Of a stretch of 64,000 nucleotides of DNA, positions 28,933-37,589 are shown in pieces. The number at the start of each line of letters is the position of its first letter. Positions within the stretch are counted from its first letter, which is position 1. Source of the DNA: Streptomyces erythrochromogenes (lineage in GTDB: Bacteria; Actinomycetota; Actinomycetes; Streptomycetales; Streptomycetaceae); NCBI RefSeq assembly GCF_036170895.1, contig NZ_CP108036.1:2790001-2854000 (forward strand), given 5' to 3'. The notes beneath the pieces were generated by a model, which saw nothing but the letters and a program-made list of their open reading frames with translations, did not search any database and had not been told where the DNA came from. Position numbers and translations under genes: made by a program.

Positions 28933-31317
28933 GTGTCGAGCGCAGCCGAGCAGGAGGCGGTGGAAGCCGTCAGCAACGCCGTCGGAGCGGTACGGAGCGG
29001 ACAGGCCGCGCCCGTACCGCACATCGACGGCCCATCGGGCGGCCCACTGGGCCATCAGTCGAACGGACGGCCGGACGGCCGGACCAACGGCCAGGTCAGG
29101 GGGCAGGTTCCACGGGCACAGGCACGCCCGGCCCCGGCGGTGTGGCCGGGGTCCTCGCATCCCCTGGGGGCCCGCTTCCACCACGGTCCGGACGGGACCG
29201 CGGGCACCAACTTCGCTGTGTGGGCGCAGGGCGCGGAGGCGGTGGAGGTGTGCCTCTTCGACGAGGGCGGGGCCGAGACCCGCTGCGTGCTGACGGAGCT
29301 CACGCACGAGATCTGGCACGGTTTCGTGCCGGGCGTGCGCCCGGGACAGCGGTACGGCTTTCGGGTGCACGGCCGCTGGGATCCCTGGACGGGCGCCCGG
29401 TTCAATCCGGCGAAGCTGCTCCTGGACCCGTACGCACGGGCCGTGGACGGGGCGGAGGGGAATGACTACGGCGCCCTGCCGCCGGAGGTGTACGGGCACG
29501 TCCGGGACTGGCCGCAGCAGTACATCGCGGACACCGTGCGCGACGACCGGGACTCCGCGCCGTTCGTCCCCAAGGGCGTGGTCGTGCACGACGACGACGA
29601 CTGGGCGGACGACGTCCGGCCGAAGACGCCCTGGGCCGATTCGGTGATCTACGAGCTGCACGTGCGCGGCTTCACGATGCGCCATCCGGGTGTTCCCGAG
29701 GAGCTGCGCGGCACCTACGCGGGTCTCGCCCATCCGGCGGCGGTCGAGCACCTGGTGAAGCTGGGCGTGACGGCGGTCGAGCTGCTGCCGGTGCACCAGT
29801 TCGCCCACGAGGACCACCTGCTGCGCAGGGGGCTGCGCAACTACTGGGGCTACAACTCGGTCGGCTACTTCGCCCCGCACGCGGGGTACTCGTCGAGCGG
29901 TACGGCCGGGCAGCAGGTCGGGGAGTTCAAGCGGATGGTCCGGGCGCTGCACGCGGCCGGGATCGAGGTCATCCTCGACGTGGTCTACAACCACACGGCG
30001 GAGGCCGGCGAGCTGGGACCCACGCTGTCGCTGCGCGGGTTCGACAACCGGGGCTACTACCGGCTCCAGTCCGACCAGCGCCGGTACGCCGACTACACGG
30101 GCTGCGGCAACACCCTGCACGCCGGGCGTCCGCACGTGCTGCGGCTCATCACGGACTCGCTGCGCTACTGGGTCACGGAGATGGGGGTGGACGGCTTCCG
30201 CTTCGATCTGGCTGCGGCGCTGGCCCGTTCGATGCACGACGTGGACATGCTGTCCCCGTTCCTGGCGGTGATCGCCCAGGATCCGGTGCTGCGGCGGGTG
30301 AAGCTGATCGCCGAGCCGTGGGACGTGGGGTCGGGCGGCTACCAGGTGGGGGCGTTCCCGCCGCTGTGGACGGAGTGGAACGACCGCTACCGGGATGCCG
30401 TACGGGACTTCTGGCGGGGCGCGCTGCCCGACGTACGGGACCTCGGCTACCGGCTGTCGGGGTCGAGCGACCTGTACGCGTGGGGCGGGCGGCGGCCGTA
30501 CGCCTCGGTGAACTTCGTGACCGCGCACGACGGTTTCACCCTGCGGGACCTGGTGTCCTACGAGCGCAAGCACAACGACGCGAACGGGGAGGCCGGGCGG
30601 GACGGCACCAACGACAACCGGTCGTGGAACTGCGGGGCGGAGGGCGAGACGGACGACGCCCGCATCGGTGTGCTCCGCCGCCGCCAGCTGCGCAACCTGC
30701 TGACCACCCTGCTGCTGTCGACCGGGGTGCCGATGCTGGTGGCGGGCGACGAGTTCGGGCGCACCCAGGGCGGCAACAACAACGCGTACTGCCAGGACAA
30801 CGAGACGGGGTGGGTGGACTGGTCGCTGCTGGAGGACCCGGCGTGGCAGTCGCTGTTCGCCCTGGCGGCCCGGCTGATCTCGCTGCGCCACGCCCATCCG
30901 GTGCTGCGGCGGCGGGCGTTCTTCTCGGGTCGGCCGCAGGGTGCGGACGGGCTGCGGGACCTGGCCTGGTTCACGCCGGCGGGCGTGGAGATGACGGAGC
31001 GGGACTGGTACGCGCCGGCGGCCGCGCTGGGGATGTACCTGTCGGGGCGGGACATCCCGGGCCGTGACGAGCGGGGCCGGCAGGTGACGGACGACAGCTT
31101 CCTCGTCCTGCTCCACACCGGTGACCGGCCGGCGGCGTGGGTGCTGCCGGGGGCGCCGTGGGCCGAGGAGTACGAGCTGGTCCTGGACACCTCCCTGGAG
31201 GAGCAGGGCGCCGTCCCCGGCACCCTGCACCGCGCCGGGGAGAGCCTGACCGTGCCGGCCCGGTCGGTGCTCCTGCTGAAGGTCAGCGGGTCTCGACCGA
31301 CAGGAGCATCCGCTTGA
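28933..31317 (+). CDS. glgX: Glycogen debranching enzyme GlgX (isoamylase type)
   Basis: 794-residue GH13 enzyme hydrolysing alpha-1,6 branches of glycogen. An unusual Gly/Pro-rich N-terminal 70 residues precedes the CBM48-type module (HPLGARFHHGPDGTAGTNFA) and the catalytic barrel. Catalytic residues are Asp425 (GFRFDLA), Glu461 (LIAEPWD) and Asp533 (TAHDGF). The family insert ERKHNDANGE and DNRSWNCG is intact. GTG 28933 has GGAGG eight bases before it; a later start that drops the low-complexity leader cannot be excluded. Its last 35 bp overlap the convergent MarR gene. The other glycogen genes are 23 kb away at 54720-64000. Confidence 0.95.
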   Translation: MSSAAEQEAVEAVSNAVGAVRSGQAAPVPHIDGPSGGPLGHQSNGRPDGRTNGQVRGQVPRAQARPAPAVWPGSSHPLGARFHHGPDGTAGTNFAVWAQGAEAVEVCLFDEGGAETRCVLTELTHEIWHGFVPGVRPGQRYGFRVHGRWDPWTGARFNPAKLLLDPYARAVDGAEGNDYGALPPEVYGHVRDWPQQYIADTVRDDRDSAPFVPKGVVVHDDDDWADDVRPKTPWADSVIYELHVRGFTMRHPGVPEELRGTYAGLAHPAAVEHLVKLGVTAVELLPVHQFAHEDHLLRRGLRNYWGYNSVGYFAPHAGYSSSGTAGQQVGEFKRMVRALHAAGIEVILDVVYNHTAEAGELGPTLSLRGFDNRGYYRLQSDQRRYADYTGCGNTLHAGRPHVLRLITDSLRYWVTEMGVDGFRFDLAAALARSMHDVDMLSPFLAVIAQDPVLRRVKLIAEPWDVGSGGYQVGAFPPLWTEWNDRYRDAVRDFWRGALPDVRDLGYRLSGSSDLYAWGGRRPYASVNFVTAHDGFTLRDLVSYERKHNDANGEAGRDGTNDNRSWNCGAEGETDDARIGVLRRRQLRNLLTTLLLSTGVPMLVAGDEFGRTQGGNNNAYCQDNETGWVDWSLLEDPAWQSLFALAARLISLRHAHPVLRRRAFFSGRPQGADGLRDLAWFTPAGVEMTERDWYAPAAALGMYLSGRDIPGRDERGRQVTDDSFLVLLHTGDRPAAWVLPGAPWAEEYELVLDTSLEEQGAVPGTLHRAGESLTVPARSVLLLKVSGSRPTGASA

Positions 31318-31951
31318 GGAGGGCGGCGAGCGCGGCGCGTTCGGCGTCGTCGAGGGGCTCGATCATCTCGGCCTCGGCGATGCCGCGCCAGCGCATGGCC
31401 TCGGTCCACCGCCGGCGCCCCTCCTCGGTGAGCTCGACGTCGACCCGGCGGCGGTCGGCCGCGGCGCGCAGCCGCCGGACGAGGCCGGACTTCTCCAGGG
31501 AGTCGAGGCGGCCGGTCATCCCGGCCGGGGAGAGGAGGAGTTCGGCGGCGAGCTCGGCGGAGGGAGCCCGCCAGGGTGTGCCGCGGGAGGCGAGCCGGTG
31601 CATCGTCTCGAACTCGAAGGCCTGCAGCCCGGTCTCGGCGAGCGCCCGCTCCTTGCCGTGCGAGACGTGCTTGGCGAGGAGCTGGATGCGGGTGATGACG
31701 GCTTCGGTGGGCACGTCGAAGGGCACTTTGCCGGTCCACCGGGCGATGTGCCGGTCAACGGAGTCCTCGGCGGGCTCCGTTTGCGACGGCCGGGCGTCCT
31801 CGGGCACGACCGCCGGTCCGTGCGGGCCGTCCGGGCCCAGGGGGGAGGCCGTTCCCGCCCGGTGGGCCGGCACGGCCCCGGATCCCGCCTCCGCTGCGGC
31901 GGCCCGTCCTGCCGCGCGCTGCGCCCGGCCCTCGGCCGCCTCTCTGCCCAT
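31283..31951 (-). CDS. MarR family transcriptional regulator
   Basis: 222 residues. A long, low-complexity N-terminus (about 1-65) precedes a typical MarR winged helix: VITRIQLLAKHVSHG (helix 1), LAAELLLSPAGMTGRLDSLE (recognition helix region) and DRRRVDVELTEEGRR (wing). C-terminal dimerisation helices follow. The true start may be internal to the long N-terminus. It is divergent from an MFS transporter, with two palindromic half-operators in between, the standard layout for a MarR repressor sensing a compound that the transporter exports. Its 3' end overlaps glgX by 35 bp, tail to tail. Confidence 0.88.
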   Translation of the reverse strand: MGREAAEGRAQRAAGRAAAAEAGSGAVPAHRAGTASPLGPDGPHGPAVVPEDARPSQTEPAEDSVDRHIARWTGKVPFDVPTEAVITRIQLLAKHVSHGKERALAETGLQAFEFETMHRLASRGTPWRAPSAELAAELLLSPAGMTGRLDSLEKSGLVRRLRAAADRRRVDVELTEEGRRRWTEAMRWRGIAEAEMIEPLDDAERAALAALLKRMLLSVETR

Positions 31952-31992
31952 GCCCGCATTATGTCCCGTCCCCCGCCGAACTCCGGGCCAAT

Positions 31993-32035
31993 ATTTCGTT
32001 GACGAATGATTCGCTGGCGAAATAATGTCCGTGCA
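31993..32035 (+). promoter_or_regulatory. MarR operator overlapping a probable leaderless promoter of the MFS gene
   Basis: Two related 12-bp palindromes, TTCGTTGACGAA (31995-32006) and TTCGCTGGCGAA (32010-32021), are 15 bp apart centre to centre, and outer ATTTCG/CGAAAT arms span 31993-32023. A -35-like TTGACG (31999-32004) and -10-like TAATGT (32023-32028) are 18 bp apart. The expected transcript start then falls at the ATG (32035), which has no ribosome binding site. Repressor binding would cover both promoter elements. Confidence 0.7.
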
Positions 32036-33237
32036 TGATCACGCCGATACGGCGGCTGCTCGTCGGCCGCACCTTCGCCGCCTTCGCCTCCGCGCTCGTC
32101 CCCACCACCCTCACGCTGGCCCTCCTGCGGGCCGGCTCCTCCGGCGACCTGGGCCTCGTACTCGCCAGTGAGCTGCTGCCCATGCTGCTCCTGCTGCCCG
32201 TCGCCGGGGTTGCCGCCGACCGGTTCCCCGCCCGGCGGGTGGTGCTCGTCGCCGACCTCGTCCGGGCGGCCGCCCAACTGGCCACCGGCGTCCTGCTCCT
32301 GACCGGGCTCGACGGCCGGATCCCGCAGCTGGCCGTGCTCGCCGCCGTGACCGGGGCCGCGGTGGCCTTCGGTACGCCCGCCGTACGCACGCTCGTCGCG
32401 GCCGCGGTTCCCGAGGACGGGCGGCTGCGCGTCAACACCCGGCTCGGGGTGGCCACCGGGCTCGCGAACGTCGCGGCTCCGGCGGCCGCCGGCTCGCTGG
32501 CGCTGACCGTCGGCGGCGGCTGGGCCTCGCTGCTCACCGCGGCGCTCTTCGCCCTCTCCGCGCTCACCCTCGGCGGCCTGCGCACCACCCCGGCCCCGCG
32601 TACCGCGCCGCGCGCCGCCTTCGGCGCCGAACTGCGCGCGGGCTGGGCCGAGACCCGGCGCCACCCGTGGTTCCGCACCAACGTGCTGGCGCACGGGGTC
32701 TGGCACCTGGCGGCCGGGCTGCTCCTGACCCTCGGCCCGGCAATCGCCATGGAGAGCCTGGGCGGCGAGGGCTCCTGGGTGGTGATCGCCCAGGTCGGCA
32801 CGGTCGGCATGCTCGCCGGCGTGTGGACGGCCGGGCGGCTGCCGCTGCGCCGGCCGCTGTTCGGCGTGGCTTTCGGGGCCGCCGCCCAGGCGCTGCCGCT
32901 CACCGCCTTCGCACTGCGCCTGCCGCTCCCGGTGACGGCGGCCGCGTTCTGCTGCGCCATGTTCGGGCTGGGGGTGCTGAGCCCGCTGTGGGAGACGGAG
33001 ATGCAGCGCCGCATCCCGCTGGAGACCCTGGGCCGGGTCGGATCCTTCGACACCCTCATCTCGTTCGCCGCGCGCCCGTTGGGGCTGGCGGTGGCCGCCC
33101 CGCTGGCCGCCGCCGTCGGGTCCACGGCTCCCCTGCTGGTCGCGGCCGCCCTCAGCGCCGGCGCGAACCTGTCCGTACTGCTTCTTCCGGACGTCCGCAG
33201 ACATCCGGAACCGACCCGCTCATCTGTGCTGCGATGA
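32035..33237 (+). CDS. MFS transporter (multidrug efflux type)
   Basis: 400-residue integral membrane protein with about 12 hydrophobic helices. The cytoplasmic loop between helices 2 and 3 carries GVAADRFPARRVV, the MFS motif A region. A Pro/Thr-rich middle loop (TPAPRTAPRAAFGAELRA) separates the halves. Similarity is to MFS families exporting drugs or metabolites; the substrate is unknown. It begins at an ATG with no Shine-Dalgarno, right at the predicted transcription start, and is controlled from the shared operator with the divergent MarR gene. Confidence 0.87.
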   Translation: MITPIRRLLVGRTFAAFASALVPTTLTLALLRAGSSGDLGLVLASELLPMLLLLPVAGVAADRFPARRVVLVADLVRAAAQLATGVLLLTGLDGRIPQLAVLAAVTGAAVAFGTPAVRTLVAAAVPEDGRLRVNTRLGVATGLANVAAPAAAGSLALTVGGGWASLLTAALFALSALTLGGLRTTPAPRTAPRAAFGAELRAGWAETRRHPWFRTNVLAHGVWHLAAGLLLTLGPAIAMESLGGEGSWVVIAQVGTVGMLAGVWTAGRLPLRRPLFGVAFGAAAQALPLTAFALRLPLPVTAAAFCCAMFGLGVLSPLWETEMQRRIPLETLGRVGSFDTLISFAARPLGLAVAAPLAAAVGSTAPLLVAAALSAGANLSVLLLPDVRRHPEPTRSSVLR

Positions 33238-33271
33238 TGTGTTCGACATCGTCGCTGAGGGGAGCCCCTGC

Positions 33272-33994
33272 ATGGGCAGAGTCGGTACCGCGCTGGGGGA
33301 ACTGCGCGGGGCGCAGAAGTCCGCGAAGGGCGTGTCGCTCTACTCGCGGTTCGTCAACCGGCCCACCGGGCGCTACCTGGCCGCCGGTTCGTACGCGCTC
33401 GGGCTCACCCCGAACCAGGTGACGCTGATCAGCGCCGCCTTCAGCTTCGCCGCGGTGGCCGCGGTCGCGCTGACCGGGCCCTCCTGGGCGCTGGGGATCG
33501 CCGTATGGGCCGCGCTCGCGGTCGGCTTCGCCTTCGACTCGGCCGACGGGCAGCTGGCCCGGCTGCGCGGCGGCGGCAGCGCGGCCGGCGAGTGGCTGGA
33601 CCACGTCGTGGACGCCGCGAAGCTCACGGCGCTGCACTCGTGCGTGCTGATCGCGTTCTACCGGTTCCCCGAGCAGTACGGAACGACGGCCGACGGCTGG
33701 CTGCTGGTGCCGCTCGGCTTCCAGTTCGCCGCCGTCGTCACCTTCTTCGGCGGACTGCTGACCGAGAAGCTGAAGCCGAGGCCGGCGCCGGGAAGCCCCG
33801 CCGCCGCGCCGTCGACCCTGCGCGCGGTGGCGCTGCTGCCCGTGGACTACGGGGTGTTCTGCCTGGTGTTCCTGCTGCTCGGCGGCGGAGAGCTGTTCGC
33901 GTGGGCGTACGCCGGACTGGGCGCGGTCGCCGCGCTGTTCCTGCTGGCCTTCCTCGCCAAGTGGTTCCGGGAGCTCAGCGCCGTTCGCCGGTGA
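33272..33994 (+). CDS. CDP-alcohol phosphatidyltransferase family membrane protein
   Basis: 240-residue membrane enzyme with about six helices. The full CDP-alcohol transferase motif is visible: Asp89-x2-Asp92-Gly93-x2-Ala96-Arg97-x8-Gly106-x3-Asp110-x3-Asp114 (DSADGQLAR ... GEWLDHVVD). It should transfer a phospho-alcohol group from a CDP-linked donor to an acceptor; which ones is open. The start ATG 33272 follows GAGGGGAGCCC; a GTG at 33239 is possible. It converges on, and overlaps by 20 bp, a cytidylyltransferase gene that could make the CDP donor. It stands at the edge of the polysaccharide cluster. Confidence 0.85.
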   Translation: MGRVGTALGELRGAQKSAKGVSLYSRFVNRPTGRYLAAGSYALGLTPNQVTLISAAFSFAAVAAVALTGPSWALGIAVWAALAVGFAFDSADGQLARLRGGGSAAGEWLDHVVDAAKLTALHSCVLIAFYRFPEQYGTTADGWLLVPLGFQFAAVVTFFGGLLTEKLKPRPAPGSPAAAPSTLRAVALLPVDYGVFCLVFLLLGGGELFAWAYAGLGAVAALFLLAFLAKWFRELSAVRR

Positions 33995-34463
33995 CCTGCC
34001 CCGGCGCGGCGGCCGGTTCCGCGAGCGCGTCCAGCGCCCGGCGCAGCTGGGTGCTGGAGGTGTGGACGGTGTAGGGGAAGTAGACGACGTCGACGCCGTG
34101 GGCGGCGAAGTCCTTCTCCAGCTTGTCGCCCTTGGAAGTGCCCCGCCAGTCGTCACCCTTGAAGATCACGTCGAAGCGGACCTGCTTCCAGGTCTCCACC
34201 TTGTCCGGGACCGTCTCGACGAAGGCGGCGTCGACGTACTTGACGCTGCGCACGATCTCCAGGCGCTCGACGAGCGGGATCATCGGGCGGCGGCCCTTGG
34301 CGAGTTCGGCCATCTCGTCGGAGACCACCCCGGCGACCAGGTAGTCGCACTGACTCCGGGCATGCCGAAGGATGTTCAGATGTCCGATATGGAATAGATC
34401 GTAGGCACCCGGCGCGTAACCGACTCGATACGGTCGGCGCGCAGGCGCTCCAATGTCGGACAT
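33975..34463 (-). CDS. Cytidylyltransferase family protein (TagD/glycerol-3-phosphate cytidylyltransferase-like)
   Basis: 162-residue nucleotidyltransferase. The HxGH signature is HIGH at residues 25-28 (YDLFHIGHLNILRHA), the RSxxV-type loop is EIVRSVKYVDA, and the end has HTSSTQLRRAL, equivalent to ISSTxIR. It likely makes CDP-glycerol, CDP-ethanolamine or a similar CDP-alcohol. I use the ATG at 34463 with GGAG at good distance; ATG 34478 and GTG 34499 are alternatives adding 5 or 12 residues. It is divergent from the first glycosyltransferase and overlaps tail to tail with the CDP-alcohol transferase gene. Confidence 0.85.
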   Translation of the reverse strand: MSDIGAPARRPYRVGYAPGAYDLFHIGHLNILRHARSQCDYLVAGVVSDEMAELAKGRRPMIPLVERLEIVRSVKYVDAAFVETVPDKVETWKQVRFDVIFKGDDWRGTSKGDKLEKDFAAHGVDVVYFPYTVHTSSTQLRRALDALAEPAAAPGQVTGERR

Positions 34464-34605
34464 GTACCGCTCCGTCATCTCTTCATCCCCAGCGGCCACA
34501 CCCCCCGGTGCAGCGGATTAGCAGACAATAGCGTGCACGTTCCGCAGCACGCGGGTGAACGAATAGGGTGACGTGCGCATCATCCAGGGGAAGAGGGGAC
34601 GCACG

Positions 34606-35841
34606 GTGTCCAGATCCGGTCAGCGGCGCATGCTGCTGGTTTCCACCAATTACGCTCCGGAGCACGCGGGCATCGGCCCGTACGCGACGCAGATCGCGGA
34701 GCACTGGGCGGATCTCGGCCACGAGACGCACGTCCTCGCCGGCATGCCGCACTACCCCGCGTGGTCGCTCGAGCCGGAGTACAAGGGGGCGCTCCAGCGC
34801 ACGGAACAGCGCGCGGGAGTCACCGTGCACCGGCGCGCGCACACTGTGCCGCCCCGCCAGACCGCCGTGAAGCGGGCCCTGTTCGAAGGATCGATTCTGC
34901 TGCACGGCGCCGTGGCCCCGCCGCGGATGCCCAAGCCGGACGCGGTACTCGCCCAGATGCCCAGCCTGGCCGGCGGAGTGCTCGCCGCCCGGCTCGCGGC
35001 GCGCTGGAAGGTCCCCTACGTCCCGGTCGTCCAGGACCTGATGGGCGCCGCCGCGGCGCAGAGCGGGATCAGCGGCGGCGACAAGGCGGCCGCGATCGCA
35101 GGCCGCGCCGAGGCGTACGCCCTCAAGCGGGCCACCCTCGTCGGCGTCATCCACGAGACCTTCGTGGAGCGGGTCGTCGGCATGGGCGTGGACCCCGGCC
35201 GGATCCGCCTCGTTCCCAACTGGTCCCACGTGCCCAAGCCCACCAAGCCGCGCGGCGAGACCCGCCGTCACCTGGGGTGGAGCCCCGGCGAGACCGTCGT
35301 CCTGCACTCCGGGAACATGGGCCTCAAGCAGGGGCTCGAAGTCCTCGTGGGCGCCGCCCGGCTGGACCCGAAGGTCCGTTTCGTCCTGATGGGCGACGGC
35401 AGTCAGCGCTCCGCGCTCGCGGACCTCTCCGCGGACGTGCCGAATCTGGACATCATCCCCCCTGCCGCTGACGGCGAGTTCCCGGATATCCTCGCGGCGG
35501 CGGACGTTCTCGCGGTCACACAGCACGCCGCCGTGCTGGACATGAGCGTCCCGTCGAAGCTCACCTCCTACTTCCAGACCGGCCGGCCCGTCGTCGCCTC
35601 CGTGGCAGCGGAGGGCGGGACCGCCCAGGAGGTGGAACGCTCGGGCGCAGGGGTGCTCGTACCGCCGGAGGACCCCGAGGCCCTGCTGAAGGCCGTACGG
35701 GCCCTGGCGGAGGACCCCGAGGCCGCGGACGCACTGGGAGCGGCCGGGCCCCGCCACGTGGCGGCCCACCTGAGCCGTGAAGCGGGCCTGGCCCGCATCG
35801 ACGCACTGATAGACGAAGCACTTGGGGGAACCCGGCCGTGA
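34606..35841 (+). CDS. Glycosyltransferase, GT4 family (WcaI-like)
   Basis: 411-residue GT-B enzyme. The N-terminal domain opens LLVSTNYAPEHAGIGPYA, the glycine-rich acceptor loop of WcaI-type transferases. The C-terminal nucleotide-sugar domain has VVLHSGNMGLKQGLEVLVGA and SVPSKLTSYFQTGRPVVA, with Glu in the EX7E-like position. WcaI-type enzymes add sugars, often fucose, in colanic-acid-like polymers; the donor here is unproven. GTG 34606 has AGGGGAC upstream. A TAGGGT hexamer at 34565-34570 may be the -10. Its stop overlaps the next gene's GTG, so it starts a three-gene coupled unit with the Wzz and flippase genes. Confidence 0.88.
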   Translation: MSRSGQRRMLLVSTNYAPEHAGIGPYATQIAEHWADLGHETHVLAGMPHYPAWSLEPEYKGALQRTEQRAGVTVHRRAHTVPPRQTAVKRALFEGSILLHGAVAPPRMPKPDAVLAQMPSLAGGVLAARLAARWKVPYVPVVQDLMGAAAAQSGISGGDKAAAIAGRAEAYALKRATLVGVIHETFVERVVGMGVDPGRIRLVPNWSHVPKPTKPRGETRRHLGWSPGETVVLHSGNMGLKQGLEVLVGAARLDPKVRFVLMGDGSQRSALADLSADVPNLDIIPPAADGEFPDILAAADVLAVTQHAAVLDMSVPSKLTSYFQTGRPVVASVAAEGGTAQEVERSGAGVLVPPEDPEALLKAVRALAEDPEAADALGAAGPRHVAAHLSREAGLARIDALIDEALGGTRP

Positions 35842-37589
35842 TCGAGACGAACCGCCCGGCAGCGGCACCGGCCGACGACGAACCCGACCTCCTCAGGGAC
35901 CAGTTCCGGCAGCTCCTGCGCTACCGCAGGCTGATCGGCGCGGGCATCGCCGTCGGCCTGCTGGGCGGCGTCTACCTCGGCATATCCACCGCCGACACCT
36001 ACGTCGCCACCGCCGACGTGGTGCTGCGCGCGCCCACCGACGACCCGTTCAACCCGAGCCTCGCCCCCGACAAGGCGATCAACATCGGCTCCGAGCGCCA
36101 GGTCGCACTCAGCTCCTCCATCGCGAACGAGGCGGCGAAGAAGCTCGGGGTGTCCGCCAAGGACTTCGCCGCCCTGCGCGCCGGCCTCCAGGTGACCAAC
36201 CCGCCGCAGACCATGGTGCTGCGCTTCACCTACACCGCGGACTCCCCCAAGGAAGCCGCCAAGCGCGCCAACGCGATGACCGAGGCCTACCTGCTCAAGC
36301 GGCAGGAGTCCCTCGACGCCACCCGCGACAAGATGGTCAAGGGCTACAAGGAGCAGCGCGACCCGATCGCCAAGCAGCTCGACGAGACGTCCAAGGAGAT
36401 CGCCCGGATGCCCGCCGGCGCCGGACGCGACGCGGCCAGCTCCGCCAAGACCGACCTGCAGAGCGAGGTCGGCGGCTACAACACCAAGATCACCAAGCTC
36501 GAAGCCCTGGACATGACCCCGGGCCGGGTCACCAGTGCCGCGACCGCGCCCACCGCGACCGACGGCCCCGGCATCCTGATGTCCCTCGCGCTCGGCGCGG
36601 CCGTCGGCCTCGCACTCGGCCTGCTGGCCGCCTGGGTCCGGCTGGTCTTCGACCCGGCGCCGCGCTCCGAGGGCGACGTGGCCCGGGCCCTGCGCGCGCC
36701 CGTACTGGGCTACCTGCCGCGGGACCGGACGGGCGGCGGACCGCTGCTCGCCGCCGGCGAGGCCGACCCCCGGCTCGCCGAGGAGTACCGCTCGGTGGCC
36801 TTCCGCCTCGCCTACGACTCCCGCTTCGCCGACCGGCGCCGACTCCTCGTCGTCGCGCCCCGCGGCAGCAGCGAGACCGCGGCCGCGGTGGCCGTGAACC
36901 TCGCCGCCTCCTTCGCGGAGACCGGCAAGGACGTGCTGCTCATCGAGGCCGACCTGCGCACCCCGGTGCTGGCCAGCCAGCTGCCGACCGACGCGGGCGG
37001 CCGGCCCCGCTGGAGCCAGGGCCAGAGCGGCGCGCCCGCGCCCGGGCGCCACGCCGACTCCGAGTGGCCCGACGGACGCCAGCTCGTCGTGGACGCCGGG
37101 GAGTCCGGCTCGTTCGACCTGATCCCCGGTGACCGGGCGCGCAACGTCCCGCGCGCGCTGACCTCCGCGCGCGCCACCCGGCTGATCTCCGAGGCCGACG
37201 CCCCCAACTCCACCGTCGTCGTGCTGGCACCGCCCGTGCTCTCGTACGCCGACGCCCTCGCCCTCGTCGACCGCGTCGACGGCGTCCTGGTCGTCACCGA
37301 CCCGCGCGCCATCCACCGCACCGACCTCATCCGGATCCGCGAGCTCATCAGCGGCGCCGGTGGCACGGTGCTCGGCGCGGTGCTGCACGCGCCGCTGCCC
37401 GGCGAGAAGCGCGGCAAGGGCAAGGGCGACAAGGGCGGGGCGCCCGCCGCCGGCCCGGCGGCGCCCGCGAAGCCGGGGAACAGCGTGCCGCAGCCCATCC
37501 CGTACGAGGTGGCGGAGCCCGAGCAGCACATCCCCGGTGACGGCACCGACACCGTCGCGCTGCGCACGGTGCGCATGGGCCGCAGGTGA
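35838..37589 (+). CDS. Wzz/BY-kinase-like polysaccharide co-polymerase with degraded P-loop
   Basis: 583 residues. TM1 is at about 33-52, an extracytoplasmic Wzz domain with coiled-coil region lies at 60-240 (KRQESLDATRDKMVKGYKEQ), TM2 is at about 245-271, then a cytoplasmic CpsD/Wzc-like ATPase fold spans about 300-510. The Walker A, normally GEGKT/S, reads VAPRGSSETAAAVAVNLAA near 338-356 with no lysine; Walker A' is LIEADLRTPVL and Walker B VVVLAPPVL lacks its Asp. There is no C-terminal Tyr cluster, only one Tyr in the tail. It likely controls chain length or export without tyrosine-kinase activity. GTGA overlaps at both ends. Confidence 0.85.
   Translation: MIETNRPAAAPADDEPDLLRDQFRQLLRYRRLIGAGIAVGLLGGVYLGISTADTYVATADVVLRAPTDDPFNPSLAPDKAINIGSERQVALSSSIANEAAKKLGVSAKDFAALRAGLQVTNPPQTMVLRFTYTADSPKEAAKRANAMTEAYLLKRQESLDATRDKMVKGYKEQRDPIAKQLDETSKEIARMPAGAGRDAASSAKTDLQSEVGGYNTKITKLEALDMTPGRVTSAATAPTATDGPGILMSLALGAAVGLALGLLAAWVRLVFDPAPRSEGDVARALRAPVLGYLPRDRTGGGPLLAAGEADPRLAEEYRSVAFRLAYDSRFADRRRLLVVAPRGSSETAAAVAVNLAASFAETGKDVLLIEADLRTPVLASQLPTDAGGRPRWSQGQSGAPAPGRHADSEWPDGRQLVVDAGESGSFDLIPGDRARNVPRALTSARATRLISEADAPNSTVVVLAPPVLSYADALALVDRVDGVLVVTDPRAIHRTDLIRIRELISGAGGTVLGAVLHAPLPGEKRGKGKGDKGGAPAAGPAAPAKPGNSVPQPIPYEVAEPEQHIPGDGTDTVALRTVRMGRR

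Noticed and set aside
35838..37589. Active tyrosine autokinase (Wzc/CpsD) annotation
   Set aside because: The P-loop lysine, the Walker B aspartate and the tyrosine-rich tail are missing; it is annotated as kinase-like only.
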